DNA of 64,000 bases from Ensifer sp. LC163. GTDB lineage: Bacteria; Pseudomonadota; Alphaproteobacteria; Rhizobiales; Rhizobiaceae. The stretch covers positions 22,167 to 86,166 of the forward strand of contig NZ_MBSS01000018.1 of the NCBI RefSeq assembly GCF_001695855.1, given 5' to 3'. Every line of letters starts with the position of its first letter. The stretch's first letter is position 1. The notes beneath the pieces were generated by a model. The model saw nothing but the letters and a program-made list of their open reading frames with translations, had not been told where the DNA came from and searched no databases. Below are positions 37,857 to 47,353 of this stretch, one piece after another. The translations under genes were made by a program, and so were the position numbers.

Positions 37857-39326
37857 TCACGGCTGCGAAAGCGCTTCGGCAAGACGGCCGAGATAGGGCT
37901 TCATCCGCTCGGCGGGCACACCGGCATAGCCGAGGATGAGCGCGCCCGGCCGTCGGGTCGCGATCGTATAGTCGGACAGTGGATAACATTGCAGCCCGGC
38001 GTCGAGCACGGCGCGATGCACTGCCCGGTCGCCGCGGCTGCCTTCCAGCCAGGCGAGCGCGTTGAGCCCGCTTTCGGAGCAATCGACGCGCGCAAGCCCG
38101 GCAAGCGCCGTCCGGCCTGCCTCCTGGAAAGCCTCGCGGCGTTCGGCATAGAGGCCGCGCATGCGCCGCAGATGGCTGGCGAAATGGCCGCCACCGATGA
38201 ATTCGGCAAGGGCGAGCTGGGTTTCCACCGGCACGCTGCGATGGATCAGGCCCGAAAGATTGCGGAAGGCGCCGACGAGCTGCGGCGGCAGCACGAGATA
38301 GCCGACGCGGATGCCCGGATAGAGCGCCTTGCTGAAGCTGCCCGCATAGATGATCCGGTCATGGCTGTCGACGGAGCGCATGGAGGGCAGCGGCGCGCCG
38401 TCGTAGCGGAATTCGCTGTCGTAATCGTCCTCGATGATCCAGGCATCGTTCGCCCGCGCCCATTCGAGGAGGGCGAGCCGGCGCGGCAGCGAGAGCGTCA
38501 CCCCGAGCGGGTGGTGGCGCGAGGGCATGACGAAGGCAAGCCGCGCGTCGGGATGGCGCGCCATGGCGCCCGCGACATCCATGCCGTCGGAATCGACATC
38601 CACGGGGCAAAGATGCAGCCCGAGCGTGCGGAACAGGTTGCTTGTCGTGACGGGGCCAGGGTCCTCGAACCAGATGCCGTCGCCGGGATCGGCGAGCGCC
38701 AGGGCGGCGAGCGTGAAGGCGGCATGCCCGCCGGGCGTGATGACGATCTGTTCCGGATCGCAGGAGTCACGCCGGTGCAGGGCGAGATATTCGGCGATCC
38801 TCTGGCGCAGCACCAGTTCGCCCGCGACATCGCCGTAGCCCATGGTGGCCCTGCCGCTGCGCGTCACCGCATTCCAGCATTTGCGCCAGACGGCGAAGGG
38901 AAAGCGGTCGAGCGCCGGTTGGTTGGGCAGGAAGGGTTTTTGTTCCATCTGACCGATTTCGGCCGATACGCCGCGCGATAGGGCGCCGATCCGCGACAGG
39001 CGCGGCGACGCATCGCTCTCGCCCAGCGTGAAGTGCGGTTTCGGCAACTGGCGGGGCAGGGCTTGGGAAACGAAGGTGCCCGCGCCCTGCCGCGCCTCCA
39101 GGTAACCTTCCGCCTTCAGGTTCTCCAGGACCCGCACCAGCGTCTGGCGCGACAGGCCCAGCTCTTCCGCAAGGATGCGGCTTGCCGGTAGGCGCGCGCC
39201 GGCGCGCAGGTGCCCGCGCAGGATCGCCATGCGCAACTGGTCCTGCACCTGGCGGAATTTCGGCAGGGCCACCGCCGCGTCGAGGCGAAGGAAGGGCAGG
39301 ATCGGGCCTTCGAGCTGCTTGGCCAA
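37857..39326 (-). CDS. MocR-type regulator (GntR HTH fused to aminotransferase)
   Basis: 489 residues: GntR winged HTH (about residues 20-85; LPASRILAEELGLSRQTLVRVL) fused to a fold-type I aminotransferase domain with DDYDSEFRYDG and the PLP lysine in GSFSKALYPGIRVGY. These regulators bind PLP and a ligand amine. TTG 39326 is preferred because GGAGG lies 7 bases ahead and gives AKQLEGPILPFLRLD; ATG 39359 lies in the promoter side. It is divergent from the ABC operon at 39550. Confidence 0.88.
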   Translation of the reverse strand: MAKQLEGPILPFLRLDAAVALPKFRQVQDQLRMAILRGHLRAGARLPASRILAEELGLSRQTLVRVLENLKAEGYLEARQGAGTFVSQALPRQLPKPHFTLGESDASPRLSRIGALSRGVSAEIGQMEQKPFLPNQPALDRFPFAVWRKCWNAVTRSGRATMGYGDVAGELVLRQRIAEYLALHRRDSCDPEQIVITPGGHAAFTLAALALADPGDGIWFEDPGPVTTSNLFRTLGLHLCPVDVDSDGMDVAGAMARHPDARLAFVMPSRHHPLGVTLSLPRRLALLEWARANDAWIIEDDYDSEFRYDGAPLPSMRSVDSHDRIIYAGSFSKALYPGIRVGYLVLPPQLVGAFRNLSGLIHRSVPVETQLALAEFIGGGHFASHLRRMRGLYAERREAFQEAGRTALAGLARVDCSESGLNALAWLEGSRGDRAVHRAVLDAGLQCYPLSDYTIATRRPGALILGYAGVPAERMKPYLGRLAEALSQP

Positions 39327-39340
39327 GGTGTGCCTCCGAA

Positions 39341-39395
39341 AATTGGTACAGTCGAACACACAATAATGGACGTTTGATTGTTGTCCAATTGTTAC
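39341..39395. promoter_or_regulatory. Candidate MocR operator half-sites
   Basis: AATTGGTAC at 39341-39349 and AATTGTTAC at 39387-39395 are near-identical direct repeats in the divergent gap, a spacing pattern used by several MocR regulators. A TGGAC...GTCCA inverted repeat lies between them. Confidence 0.4.
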
Positions 39396-39549
39396 ATCCT
39401 CTCCTTACACGAAGACGCACCGATGCAGCCCCAAAGGACGCAGACAGGTGCAAGGGGAACCGGGCCGGGCGGCAAGGCCGACGACCGGATGCAAGGACCA
39501 GAACAGCCATCGCCCACGCGCCGTCGAGAACGGCCAACAGGAGGTATCC

Positions 39550-40668
39550 ATGAACCGCTTCGTATCCCGCGCGGCCAGCCGCGCGTTCGTCTCGACGCTT
39601 GCCCTCGTCGTCGCCCTGCCGGGCCTCGCGAGCGCGGAGCCGCCGCAGGATCTCGTGGATGCCGCCACGAAGGAAGCCATGCTGACGGTCATCGCGCTGC
39701 CGCATGACTGGTGCAACTACGGCGAGGTCATCGCCGGCTTCAAGGCCAAGTATCCGGGCATCGAGGTCAACGAGCTGAACCCGGACGCGGGCACGGCCGA
39801 CGAGCTGGAGGCGATCCGCGCCAACAAAGGCAATACGGGTTCGCAGGCCCCAGACGTCGTCGATCTCGGCCTCGCCTTCGCCCCGGCTGCAGCCAAGGAA
39901 GGCCTGCTCCAGCCCTACAAGGTGGCGACCTGGGACGAAATCCCTGACAACATCAAGGACGCGGCCGGCTATTGGTACGGCGACTATTACGGCGTCATGG
40001 CGTTCGGCGTGAACAAGGACCTGCTGGAGACCGCGCCGGCCGATTGGTCGGATCTCTCCAAGTCCGAATACTCCGGCGCCGTTGCGCTCACCGGCGATCC
40101 GCGCTCCTCGGCGCAGGCGATCCTGGCGCTGATGTCGGCCGGCATTTCGCGCGGTGCGACGCCCGGCGCGGACTCCGGCGCCAAGGGGCTGGAACTCTTC
40201 GCGGAGCTGAACAAGGCCGGCAATTTCGTGCCCGTGCTCGGCAAGGCCGGCACCATCGCGCAGGGCCAGACGCCGATCGTCGCCGCCTGGGACTACAACC
40301 TGCTTGCCTGGCGCGATGCGCTGAACGGCAATCCGCCGATGGAGGTCGTCGTGCCGGCAAGCGGCGTGGTGGCCGGCGTCTATGTGCAGGCGATCTCGGC
40401 CTATGCGCCGCATCCGAATGCCGCAAAGCTCTGGATGGAATATCTCTATTCCGACGAGGGCCAGACCGGCTGGCTGAAGGGCTACTGCCATCCCGCACGC
40501 TTCAACGCGATGCTGAAGGCCGGGAAATTCCCGCAGGAGCTGCTCGACAGGCTGCCGCCGACCGAGGCCTATGAGAAGGCGATCTTCCCGACCGTCGAGG
40601 CGCTGGACGCCAACAAGACTGCCATCGTCGAAGGCTGGGACAAGGTGGTCGGCGCCAACGTCAAGTAA
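39550..40668 (+). CDS. ABC transporter solute-binding protein (family 6, ferric/AfuA-like)
   Basis: 372 residues with a signal peptide ending GLASA near residue 28. The mature protein has GDYYGVMAFGVNK, GQTPIVAAWDYN and a C-terminal LWMEYLYSDEGQ, as in SBP family 6/13 proteins that bind iron, polyamines, phosphonates or sugar phosphates. AGGAGG lies 5 bases before ATG 39550. It is the first gene of a seven-frame operon divergent from mocR. The substrate is not iron-specific by context, because two sugar-metabolism-type enzymes follow. Confidence 0.9.
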   Translation: MNRFVSRAASRAFVSTLALVVALPGLASAEPPQDLVDAATKEAMLTVIALPHDWCNYGEVIAGFKAKYPGIEVNELNPDAGTADELEAIRANKGNTGSQAPDVVDLGLAFAPAAAKEGLLQPYKVATWDEIPDNIKDAAGYWYGDYYGVMAFGVNKDLLETAPADWSDLSKSEYSGAVALTGDPRSSAQAILALMSAGISRGATPGADSGAKGLELFAELNKAGNFVPVLGKAGTIAQGQTPIVAAWDYNLLAWRDALNGNPPMEVVVPASGVVAGVYVQAISAYAPHPNAAKLWMEYLYSDEGQTGWLKGYCHPARFNAMLKAGKFPQELLDRLPPTEAYEKAIFPTVEALDANKTAIVEGWDKVVGANVK

Positions 40669-40683
40669 GCCGCGCATCCGGTG

Positions 40684-40710
40684 CGGAGGCTCCCCTTGGC
40701 GGAGCCTCCG
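40684..40710 (+). promoter_or_regulatory. Intercistronic hairpin after the binding-protein gene
   Basis: Perfect 10-bp stem CGGAGGCTCC / GGAGCCTCCG, 7-base loop, starting 16 bases after the stop of the binding-protein gene; no T-tract follows. Confidence 0.78.
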
Positions 40711-40737
40711 GCCGCAGCGCCTTCAGGGAACAATCCG

Positions 40738-41622
40738 ATGACGACAAGCGCCGCATCCCTGCCGTCCGCCTTGCGGCCGCGGCAGGTTCTCAGCTGGTTC
40801 GGGGTCGCCCCTTTCTTCCTCTTCGCCCTTCTGTTCCTCATCCTGCCAACGCTCAACATCGTCGTTGGCGCCTTCCGCAATGCGGCGGGTGAGGCGACGC
40901 TGGAAAACCTCGGCAAGCTTCTTTCGCCCTCCATCCGGTCGGCCTTCTGGATCTCCATCGAACTCAGCCTGCTGACGGCGGTGCTCGGCTGTCTCTTCGG
41001 CTTCCTCATCGCCGCCGCCATCACGCTCGGCGGCCTGCCGCGCCCGCTGCGCAACGCCATCCTCACCTTTTCCGGCGTCGCCTCCAATTTCGCCGGCGTG
41101 CCGCTCGCCTTTGCCTTCATCGCCACGCTCGGCCGCCTCGGCTTCGTGACGATGCTTTTGCGCCACTGGTTCGGCATCAATCTCTACGGTTCCGGCTTCA
41201 ACATCGTCTCGTTTCTCGGCCTGGCGCTCACCTATCTCTATTTCCAGATTCCGCTGATGGTGCTGATCATCACACCGGCGCTGGAAGGCCTGCGGCGTGA
41301 ATGGCGCGAGGCGGCCGAAAGCTTGGGCGCCAGCGGTTTCCAGTATTGGCGTCTGGTGGCACTGCCGGTGCTGTGGCCCTCGCTGCTTGGCACGCTCGCG
41401 CTCTTGTTCGCCAATGCCTTCGGCGCCGTCGCCACCGCCATCGCGCTCACCGGCTCGTCGCTCTCCATCGCGCCCATCGTGCTCTTTGCGCAAATCCGCG
41501 GCGACGTTCTGAACGATCCGCATCTCGGCTACGCCATCGCCTTTGCGATGATCGTGCTCACCGCCATCGCCAACGGCATCTACATCCTGCTGCGCATGCG
41601 CGCAGAACGGTGGGTCAAATGA
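40738..41622 (+). CDS. ABC transporter permease (PotB-like)
   Basis: 294 residues with six membrane spans and the EAA loop REAAESLGASGFQYWRLVALP. It is the first of two separate permeases. Its stop overlaps the next start (ATGA), so the pair is coupled. The ATG at 40738 gives a cytoplasmic N-terminus of normal length. Confidence 0.92.
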   Translation: MTTSAASLPSALRPRQVLSWFGVAPFFLFALLFLILPTLNIVVGAFRNAAGEATLENLGKLLSPSIRSAFWISIELSLLTAVLGCLFGFLIAAAITLGGLPRPLRNAILTFSGVASNFAGVPLAFAFIATLGRLGFVTMLLRHWFGINLYGSGFNIVSFLGLALTYLYFQIPLMVLIITPALEGLRREWREAAESLGASGFQYWRLVALPVLWPSLLGTLALLFANAFGAVATAIALTGSSLSIAPIVLFAQIRGDVLNDPHLGYAIAFAMIVLTAIANGIYILLRMRAERWVK

Positions 41623-42407
41623 CGGGAAAACGCCTCTGGTCCTGGCTCGCCGTTGTGCTCGGCGGGCTCTATTTCCTGCTGCCGCTCGCCGGCATGGTTG
41701 ATTTCTCGCTGCGCATGCAGCGCGACGGCTACAGTTTCGGGGCCTATCGCATCGTGCTGACCGACGCGCAGTTCCAGCAGACCTTCGGCTATTCGGTGGG
41801 GCTGGCGCTGCTCACCATCGTGCTCGGCATCCTGATCGTCGTGCCGACGGCCTATTTCGTGCGGCTGCGGTTTCCCGGCCTGCGCCCTATCGTGGAATTC
41901 ATCACACTGCTGCCGCTGGTCATCCCGCCGATCGTCATCGTCTTTGGCTATATCCGCATCTACAACACCTCCTCGGTGCTGCCGCTGACGGGAAGCTGGT
42001 GGGGCACCAACATCCTGGTGCTGTTCGGCTATGCGGTGCTGTCGCTGCCCTACATGTACCGTTCGGTGGATACGGGCCTGCGCACCATCGACATCGCCAG
42101 CCTCACCGAGGCGGCACAGTCGCTCGGGGCCGGCTGGGCACGCATCCTCGCCGTCGTCATCCTGCCGAACGTCTTCGTCTCGGTGCTCTCCGGCGCGTTC
42201 CTGACCTTCGCGATCGTCATCGGCGAATATGTCTTCGCCGCGCTGCTGAACGTCAATTCCTTCGGTCCCTACATGGTCTGGATGGGCGGCAACCGGGCCT
42301 ACGAGCCCTCGGCGCTCGCCGTCGTCGCTTTCGCCATCACCTGGGCCTGCATGGGGCTGATCCAGCTTTTCACCCGCTTTTCCAAATTCTCCACCGTGAG
42401 GCGCTGA
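41619..42407 (+). CDS. ABC transporter permease (PotC-like)
   Basis: 262 residues with six membrane spans; EAA loop TEAAQSLGAGWARILAVVILP. It overlaps the preceding gene by 4 bases and ends 2 bases before the ATPase ATG. A much longer in-frame upstream extension overlaps the first permease and is not real. Confidence 0.92.
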   Translation: MTGKRLWSWLAVVLGGLYFLLPLAGMVDFSLRMQRDGYSFGAYRIVLTDAQFQQTFGYSVGLALLTIVLGILIVVPTAYFVRLRFPGLRPIVEFITLLPLVIPPIVIVFGYIRIYNTSSVLPLTGSWWGTNILVLFGYAVLSLPYMYRSVDTGLRTIDIASLTEAAQSLGAGWARILAVVILPNVFVSVLSGAFLTFAIVIGEYVFAALLNVNSFGPYMVWMGGNRAYEPSALAVVAFAITWACMGLIQLFTRFSKFSTVRR

Positions 42408-42409
42408 CC

Positions 42410-43468
42410 ATGGCCTTTCTCGACATCCATCATCTGGAAAAGTCCTTCGGCGCGATGCGCGTCGTCAAGGATTTCAATCTCGGCATCGAAAAGGGCGAGT
42501 TCGTCTCCTTCCTCGGTCCCTCGGGCTGCGGCAAGACGACGGTGCTGCGCATGGTGGCGGGCTTCGAGACGCCAACCTCAGGCGCGATCCGCATCGACGG
42601 ACAGGACGTTACCGCCACACCCGCAAACCGGCGCAAGATCGGCATGGTGTTCCAGGCCTATGCGCTGTTTCCCAACCTGACGGTGGAGCAAAACATCGGC
42701 TTCGGCCTGCGGGTGGCGGGCGAGGGCAAGGCCGAGACCGGCAAACGCGTTGCCGAGATGCTGGAGTTGATCGGCCTGCCGCAACTCGGCAGCCGCTATC
42801 CCTTCCAGCTTTCCGGCGGCCAGCAGCAGCGCGTGGCGCTGGCCCGTGCGCTTGCGGTGCGCCCGCAGGTGCTGCTGCTCGACGAGCCGCTCTCGGCGCT
42901 CGACGCAAAAATCCGGATCAGCCTGCGCGAGGAGATCCGCCGCATCCAGCGCGATCTCGGCATCACCACCATCTTCGTGACGCACGATCAGGAGGAGGCG
43001 CTGTCCATGTCGGATCGCGTGGTGGTCATGCATCAGGGGGTGGCCGATCAGGTCGGCACGCCGTTCGAGATCTACAACCGGCCGGCAACGCGCTTCGTGG
43101 CACAGTTCGTCGGTACGCTGAACCTTCTTGACGCTGACCTCATGGATGCCGCCGCCGGCCACATCCGGCTCGGCGACGTGCCGGTGGCGCTGAACCGGAC
43201 GCTGCCCGGCCGGGTGGGCGACCGCATCAGCCTGGCGCTGCGGCCGGAAACGGTGGCGTTGGGACGCAGGGAGCACGGCAATGTCGTGCTCGCCGGCCAT
43301 ATCGCCGAGGTGCACTTCTTAGGCTCGGTGATCCGCATCCGCGTGACGGTCGCCGGCCAGCTCGTTTCGCTCGATACCTTCAACCAGCCCAACAGGCCGC
43401 CGCCCGCGGTCGGCACGCCGGTCGAGGTCAGCGTGTCGGACCGCGACCTGCTGGTTCTGGCCGCCTGA
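42410..43468 (+). CDS. ABC transporter ATPase (PotA/FbpC type)
   Basis: 352 residues: Walker A GPSGCGKTT, Q-loop, signature LSGGQQQRVALARALA, Walker B LLLDEPLSALD, and a C-terminal TOBE domain (about residues 270-350) seen in polyamine, iron and sugar importers. It completes the importer with the two permeases. Confidence 0.93.
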   Translation: MAFLDIHHLEKSFGAMRVVKDFNLGIEKGEFVSFLGPSGCGKTTVLRMVAGFETPTSGAIRIDGQDVTATPANRRKIGMVFQAYALFPNLTVEQNIGFGLRVAGEGKAETGKRVAEMLELIGLPQLGSRYPFQLSGGQQQRVALARALAVRPQVLLLDEPLSALDAKIRISLREEIRRIQRDLGITTIFVTHDQEEALSMSDRVVVMHQGVADQVGTPFEIYNRPATRFVAQFVGTLNLLDADLMDAAAGHIRLGDVPVALNRTLPGRVGDRISLALRPETVALGRREHGNVVLAGHIAEVHFLGSVIRIRVTVAGQLVSLDTFNQPNRPPPAVGTPVEVSVSDRDLLVLAA

Positions 43469-43513
43469 CGAAAAACCTTCAACAACCTCGATCGCTTGCG
43501 GAGGAGCGGCATC

Positions 43514-44545
43514 GTGACGGATATGCCATGGAACGCCATGCCCCAAATGGACTGGCGGGCAAAAATAGCAGCCCTTCCCGCGACAAGCCGCGCCCGGCTT
43601 GCCACGCGGGCGCGGAGCGCGCCACTGTTTGCCCATGCCTATGCCTTTCATCTCAACATGCGCTTCGGCGGCATGACGCCGTTGCATCTCGCCGAATTCG
43701 CCGAGGCGCAGCAACTCTCCGGCGTCAAGATCCATGTGGAGGACGGCGAACAGGCCAGCCTCGCCCGGATGTCCGACGACGCACTGCGCGCCTTCGGCGA
43801 GGCGGCGGGACGACTGGGGCTGGAGCTGCACGTCGAGACCAGCACGACGGAAGCCACCGGGGTTTCGGACGCCGTGCGCATCGCGCTTGCCACCGGCGCA
43901 ACCTCGCTTCGCTGCTATCCGCGCTACGAGGGACATGTTTCCCAGATCATCGACCGAACCATCGCGGACCTGCGCCGCCTTGAGGCCCTCGATCCCGAGG
44001 GTCGGCTGCGCTACACGCTGGAACAGCACGAGGATCTGAAATCGGAAGAACTGATTCACATCCTGCAAACCGTCGCCAATCCGCGCCTCGGCCTGCTGTT
44101 CGATTTCGGCAACATGATCAACGCCTACGAATTGCCGCTGCCGGCGCTGGCGGCGCAGGCGCCGCATATTACCGAGGTGCACGTAAAGGATTGCCTCGTC
44201 CAGCCGGATCGCGGCGGCTGGGCCCATCTTGCCTGCCTGTCCGGCGAAGGGCATCTGCCGATGGCGGCGATGTTCGTGGAATTGCTGCTCTTGGGCGAAG
44301 ACCGGCCGCAGGTTCTGGCCTTCGGGCTGGAAGAGGAAGAAGGGTATTTCGCGCCCGCCCTGCGGTTGCCTTCGGATGGGCCGGACCCGTTCATTCCCGC
44401 CCGCCCGGCGAGCTTCACCGATATCGGGCCCGGCAACCTGACAGCGCGGCTGCGGCAGGAGGCCGCCGCCGCCCAAAGGCAGGTCGAGACCGTCAGAACC
44501 ATGTTGCGCGAGATTGCGACCGAAGCCGAAAGGAACCAAGCATGA
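43514..44545 (+). CDS. Sugar phosphate isomerase/epimerase-like TIM barrel
   Basis: 343 residues from GTG 43514 (GAGGAG 7 bases ahead). AP endonuclease family 2/xylose-isomerase-like fold: LEQHEDLKSEELIHIL, LLFDFGNMIN and ITEVHVKDC give the Glu, Asp and His metal ligands at strand ends. It probably isomerises or epimerises the imported compound. It overlaps the next gene by 4 bases. Confidence 0.8.
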   Translation: MTDMPWNAMPQMDWRAKIAALPATSRARLATRARSAPLFAHAYAFHLNMRFGGMTPLHLAEFAEAQQLSGVKIHVEDGEQASLARMSDDALRAFGEAAGRLGLELHVETSTTEATGVSDAVRIALATGATSLRCYPRYEGHVSQIIDRTIADLRRLEALDPEGRLRYTLEQHEDLKSEELIHILQTVANPRLGLLFDFGNMINAYELPLPALAAQAPHITEVHVKDCLVQPDRGGWAHLACLSGEGHLPMAAMFVELLLLGEDRPQVLAFGLEEEEGYFAPALRLPSDGPDPFIPARPASFTDIGPGNLTARLRQEAAAAQRQVETVRTMLREIATEAERNQA

Positions 44546-45330
44546 CGCCTGCACAAACCTGCCCGCCGGCCTTTCTCGCGCTCGCCCACGCCATGGCGGA
44601 TGCCGCTGCCGATGTGATCCGTCCGTATTTCCGCCAGCGCCTTGCCATCGACGCCAAGGCCGACGCCAGTCCGGTCACCATCGCCGACCGCGATGCGGAA
44701 GCAGCGATGCGGCAAATGATCGAGGCCCACTTCCCCGATCACGGCATCAGGGGCGAGGAGTTCGGTTCCTGCCGGACGGATGCCGACTGGATCTGGGTAC
44801 TCGATCCCATTGACGGCACGAAATCCTTCGTCTCCGGCTCGCTTGCCTTCGGCACGCAGATCGCGCTCCTCCACCAGGGCGAACCGGTGCTCGGGCTGAT
44901 CAATCAGCCGATCACGGGCGAACGCTGGCTCGGCACAGGCGCCGTCGCGACCCTCAACGACGTGCCGATCCGCACCAGCGGCAAGACCGCGCTCGACGAA
45001 GCGATCCTCTACACATCGGCGCTCGAACAGTTCGACCCTTCTCGCCATGACCGGTTCTCCCCTCTGGCTGCAAAGGTCTGCTTCACCCGGTTCTCGCACG
45101 ACTGCTACGCCGCCGGCCTCCTCGCGCTGGGCGGCATCGATCTCCTCGTCGAAAGCAACGTTTTCGACTACGACATCCTCCCGCAGATGCCCATCATACA
45201 GGCGGCGGGAGGCATCGTGACCGATTGGAACGGACGACCGCTCGCGAATGTTCCGCGATACGACACCGTGCTGATGGCGGCGAACGAAAAAATTCATCGG
45301 GCCGCACTGGAGGCTCTTCGTCGAGCGTGA
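44542..45330 (+). CDS. Inositol monophosphatase-family phosphatase
   Basis: 262 residues. Metal-binding motifs: GEEFG, DPIDGTKSFVSG and the C-terminal VFDYDILPQMPIIQAAGG (usually W-D). The sequence is close to histidinol-phosphatase-type members. In this operon, next to an isomerase-like protein and an importer of the AfuABC-like class, dephosphorylation of an imported sugar or polyol phosphate is a reasonable inference. It is coupled to the upstream gene by an ATGA overlap and is last in the operon. Confidence 0.85.
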   Translation: MTPAQTCPPAFLALAHAMADAAADVIRPYFRQRLAIDAKADASPVTIADRDAEAAMRQMIEAHFPDHGIRGEEFGSCRTDADWIWVLDPIDGTKSFVSGSLAFGTQIALLHQGEPVLGLINQPITGERWLGTGAVATLNDVPIRTSGKTALDEAILYTSALEQFDPSRHDRFSPLAAKVCFTRFSHDCYAAGLLALGGIDLLVESNVFDYDILPQMPIIQAAGGIVTDWNGRPLANVPRYDTVLMAANEKIHRAALEALRRA

Positions 45331-45477
45331 TGCTCGAAGGGCGCGTGACGTGCGGAGAACTTCACCTCTGTCTCGATCAATTATTTAGGTGCGCTTAAAG
45401 ACCCATGCCGATTTTGATGCCTAATCATAGGATGCAACTGGATCTATCCTCTCAACAGTCGAAAAAGTTGAGAAGGG

Positions 45478-46017
45478 ATGGATGCCTTGAGCCCACGGAA
45501 TCGGTCCGCTACGTCATTGTTAGTTGCAACGGCGATGTTTGCCGCTACAGGCGCCGTAGCCGATCAAAAGGGGAAACCAGAGCCTCTGCTCATCCAGGAG
45601 CAGGGCAGTTTCGCGGTCGGCGGAGCAGCCGTGAATACCCCCGGCACCTACGATAACAACAAGCCGAGTGCCGAGGGGCAGAGTTTCCACGGCGACCATC
45701 TCTACGCCTTCTATCAGGTGCCGCAGAACCCCAAGGCGCTGCCGATCGTCATGCTTGCGCATGACATCCGCAGAATGGGCGACAAAGCTCAGGCCACTTT
45801 CGCAAAAGGCCTGCGGTCAGCCATCGAAGAGGTTAGGAAGCATCTCGGGGAAGATGCCGACGAAGGCAAGGCGGCGGCGATCTACAGCCAGCTTGTGGGC
45901 GGACTGATCCTAGCGCGTGCGACTGCGGCGAGTGATCCGGAATTTTCAGAGAAGCTGATGGAGGCTGCTCGCGAAGCAGCGTCGCAGCAAATAGTGGGAT
46001 CGTCCAACTCCGCTTAG
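45478..46017 (+). pseudogene. Fusion relic: exported alpha/beta-hydrolase N-terminus joined to TetR C-terminus
   Basis: 179-residue open frame. Residues 1-93 are the N-terminus of a secreted alpha/beta hydrolase: signal peptide, QEQGSFAVGGAAVNTPGTYD, then YAFYQVPQNPKALPIVML, which should continue into the HGxG oxyanion region. Instead, from about residue 95 (near 45757), the sequence is a TetR-family C-terminal domain (YSQLVGGLILARATAASDPE, then FSEKLMEAAREAA). Both partners lack their active halves. An in-frame deletion between two neighbouring genes explains it. Confidence 0.72.
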
Positions 46018-46139
46018 CGACAAAGGCAGCCACCGATTCTTCATTGAGGACCATGAAGCCTTATGGACACGAGGCATTCGAACCAGAATCGGTTCGGATA
46101 CCTCCTGGGTTCATGCCTTTCAGGGATGTCACCGATTTG

Positions 46140-47183
46140 TCAGCCACGTCTGTGCCGGAATTCGCTTGGCGAGCTTTGATACTTCTTGCGAAATGCGGTC
46201 GCCAGATGGGCTGAATCGGAAAAGCCCGTTTCATGCGCGATTGCGGTGACGGGCAGCACACTGTTGTCCAACAGGAAGCGGACGTAGCGCAGCCGCGTCT
46301 CCAGAATGAAGTGCTTCGGCGTCATGCCGATATGTGTTTGGAACAGGCGCGTGAACTGGCGGGGCGACAAGCCGATGGTGGCGGCGATCTGTTCGGGCGA
46401 TACGTCCCGACCCTTGCGGCCCTCGATCAGCACGACGGCCCTTTGCACGCGGGCGTCCTCGACATGCCGGAACGAGGAGGCTCGTTCGTGGTCGAAGGTG
46501 CTCATGTTCTTCTGGTTGCTCAAGGAAAGCTGGTAGACGGCCTTCGCCGCCCGGTCCGGGCCGCAATGGTTGCGGATGAGCTCGGTCATCAGCGACAGGA
46601 TCGACACGCCGCCCGGCACGGTGATGCGGCCGTCCTCGATGAGAAAGTCGTCGCGGGTGGAAAAGGGCTGCCGCGGAAACGCCACCCGGAAATCTTCCGC
46701 ATGGAAAGGGTGGATGGCGGCCTTGCGCCCGACGAGCAACCCTTCCTGGGCAAGGACGAAGGAGCCGGTGCAGGCGCCGATGACGGAAACGCCCGCGGAG
46801 GCGGCGACGCGAATGTAGTCACGGTGCGAGGCCGGCGCCGCCTGGAGATGCGGAAGCAGGCCGCCGATGGCGACGACATGGTCGAAGTCGGTGGGGTTGA
46901 TGTAGGGCGCGTCAGCCTGCACGCCGATGCCGCAACTCGCCACGGCCTCGTCGCCGGGCTTGCCCATGATCGACCAGCGGCAGTGGATCGGGCGGGAATT
47001 GTCGGCGAAGTCCGCCGCGTGGCGCAAGGGCTCCACCACGCCCGTCAGCGACATCATCGGAAAGGTCGGCCACAGGAGAATACCGACGGAAATGTCAGGC
47101 TTGCGGTCGCGCACTGCAAGCAGCCGCTCCGCCCAGAGGCTGTCCAGCCAATGGATATAGTCGGCATCGTTTTGTGCAGCCAT
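46140..47183 (-). CDS. GlxA-family AraC-type regulator (DJ-1/PfpI domain)
   Basis: 347 residues: DJ-1/PfpI-like amidotransferase fold with the nucleophile-elbow motif VIGACTGSFVLA, then a C-terminal AraC HTH (ISPRQFTRLFQTHIG-like, LPVTAIAHETGFSDSAHLATAFRKKY). This class regulates amino acid, amine and betaine catabolism. ATG 47183 has GGAGG 5 bases ahead. It is divergent from the amino acid ABC operon and is its likely regulator. Confidence 0.9.
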   Translation of the reverse strand: MAAQNDADYIHWLDSLWAERLLAVRDRKPDISVGILLWPTFPMMSLTGVVEPLRHAADFADNSRPIHCRWSIMGKPGDEAVASCGIGVQADAPYINPTDFDHVVAIGGLLPHLQAAPASHRDYIRVAASAGVSVIGACTGSFVLAQEGLLVGRKAAIHPFHAEDFRVAFPRQPFSTRDDFLIEDGRITVPGGVSILSLMTELIRNHCGPDRAAKAVYQLSLSNQKNMSTFDHERASSFRHVEDARVQRAVVLIEGRKGRDVSPEQIAATIGLSPRQFTRLFQTHIGMTPKHFILETRLRYVRFLLDNSVLPVTAIAHETGFSDSAHLATAFRKKYQSSPSEFRHRRG

Positions 47184-47353
47184 GGAGTCCTCCGCCGCGG
47201 CACTCTGGCAGGGCCGTGTCATTTTTTCAAAGAAAAAGTCCGTTTTCTAAAATCAAGGGACCGCCTTCGGTGGCACCATGTTCCGCGTTGAATGCAACAT
47301 CCGGTCGGCAACACGACCGGTTCGGGGAACTAACAACTCTAGGGATCGAACAG

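Noticed and set aside
37708..37896. Possible 62-residue ORF after the GMC gene
   Set aside because: Weak start signal, Arg-rich sequence, and overlap with the 3' end of mocR; not supported.
39357..39395. GTTGTCC near mocR as another parS site
   Set aside because: Only one half-site; no palindrome with GACAAC.
38767..40677. 636-residue minus-strand ORF spanning mocR start and the binding-protein gene
   Set aside because: It runs through a signal-peptide gene on the other strand and a divergent promoter; composition is shadow-like.
46062..46130. tRNA-like GGTTCGAATGCC string on the minus strand
   Set aside because: No acceptor, D or anticodon arms could be assembled around it.
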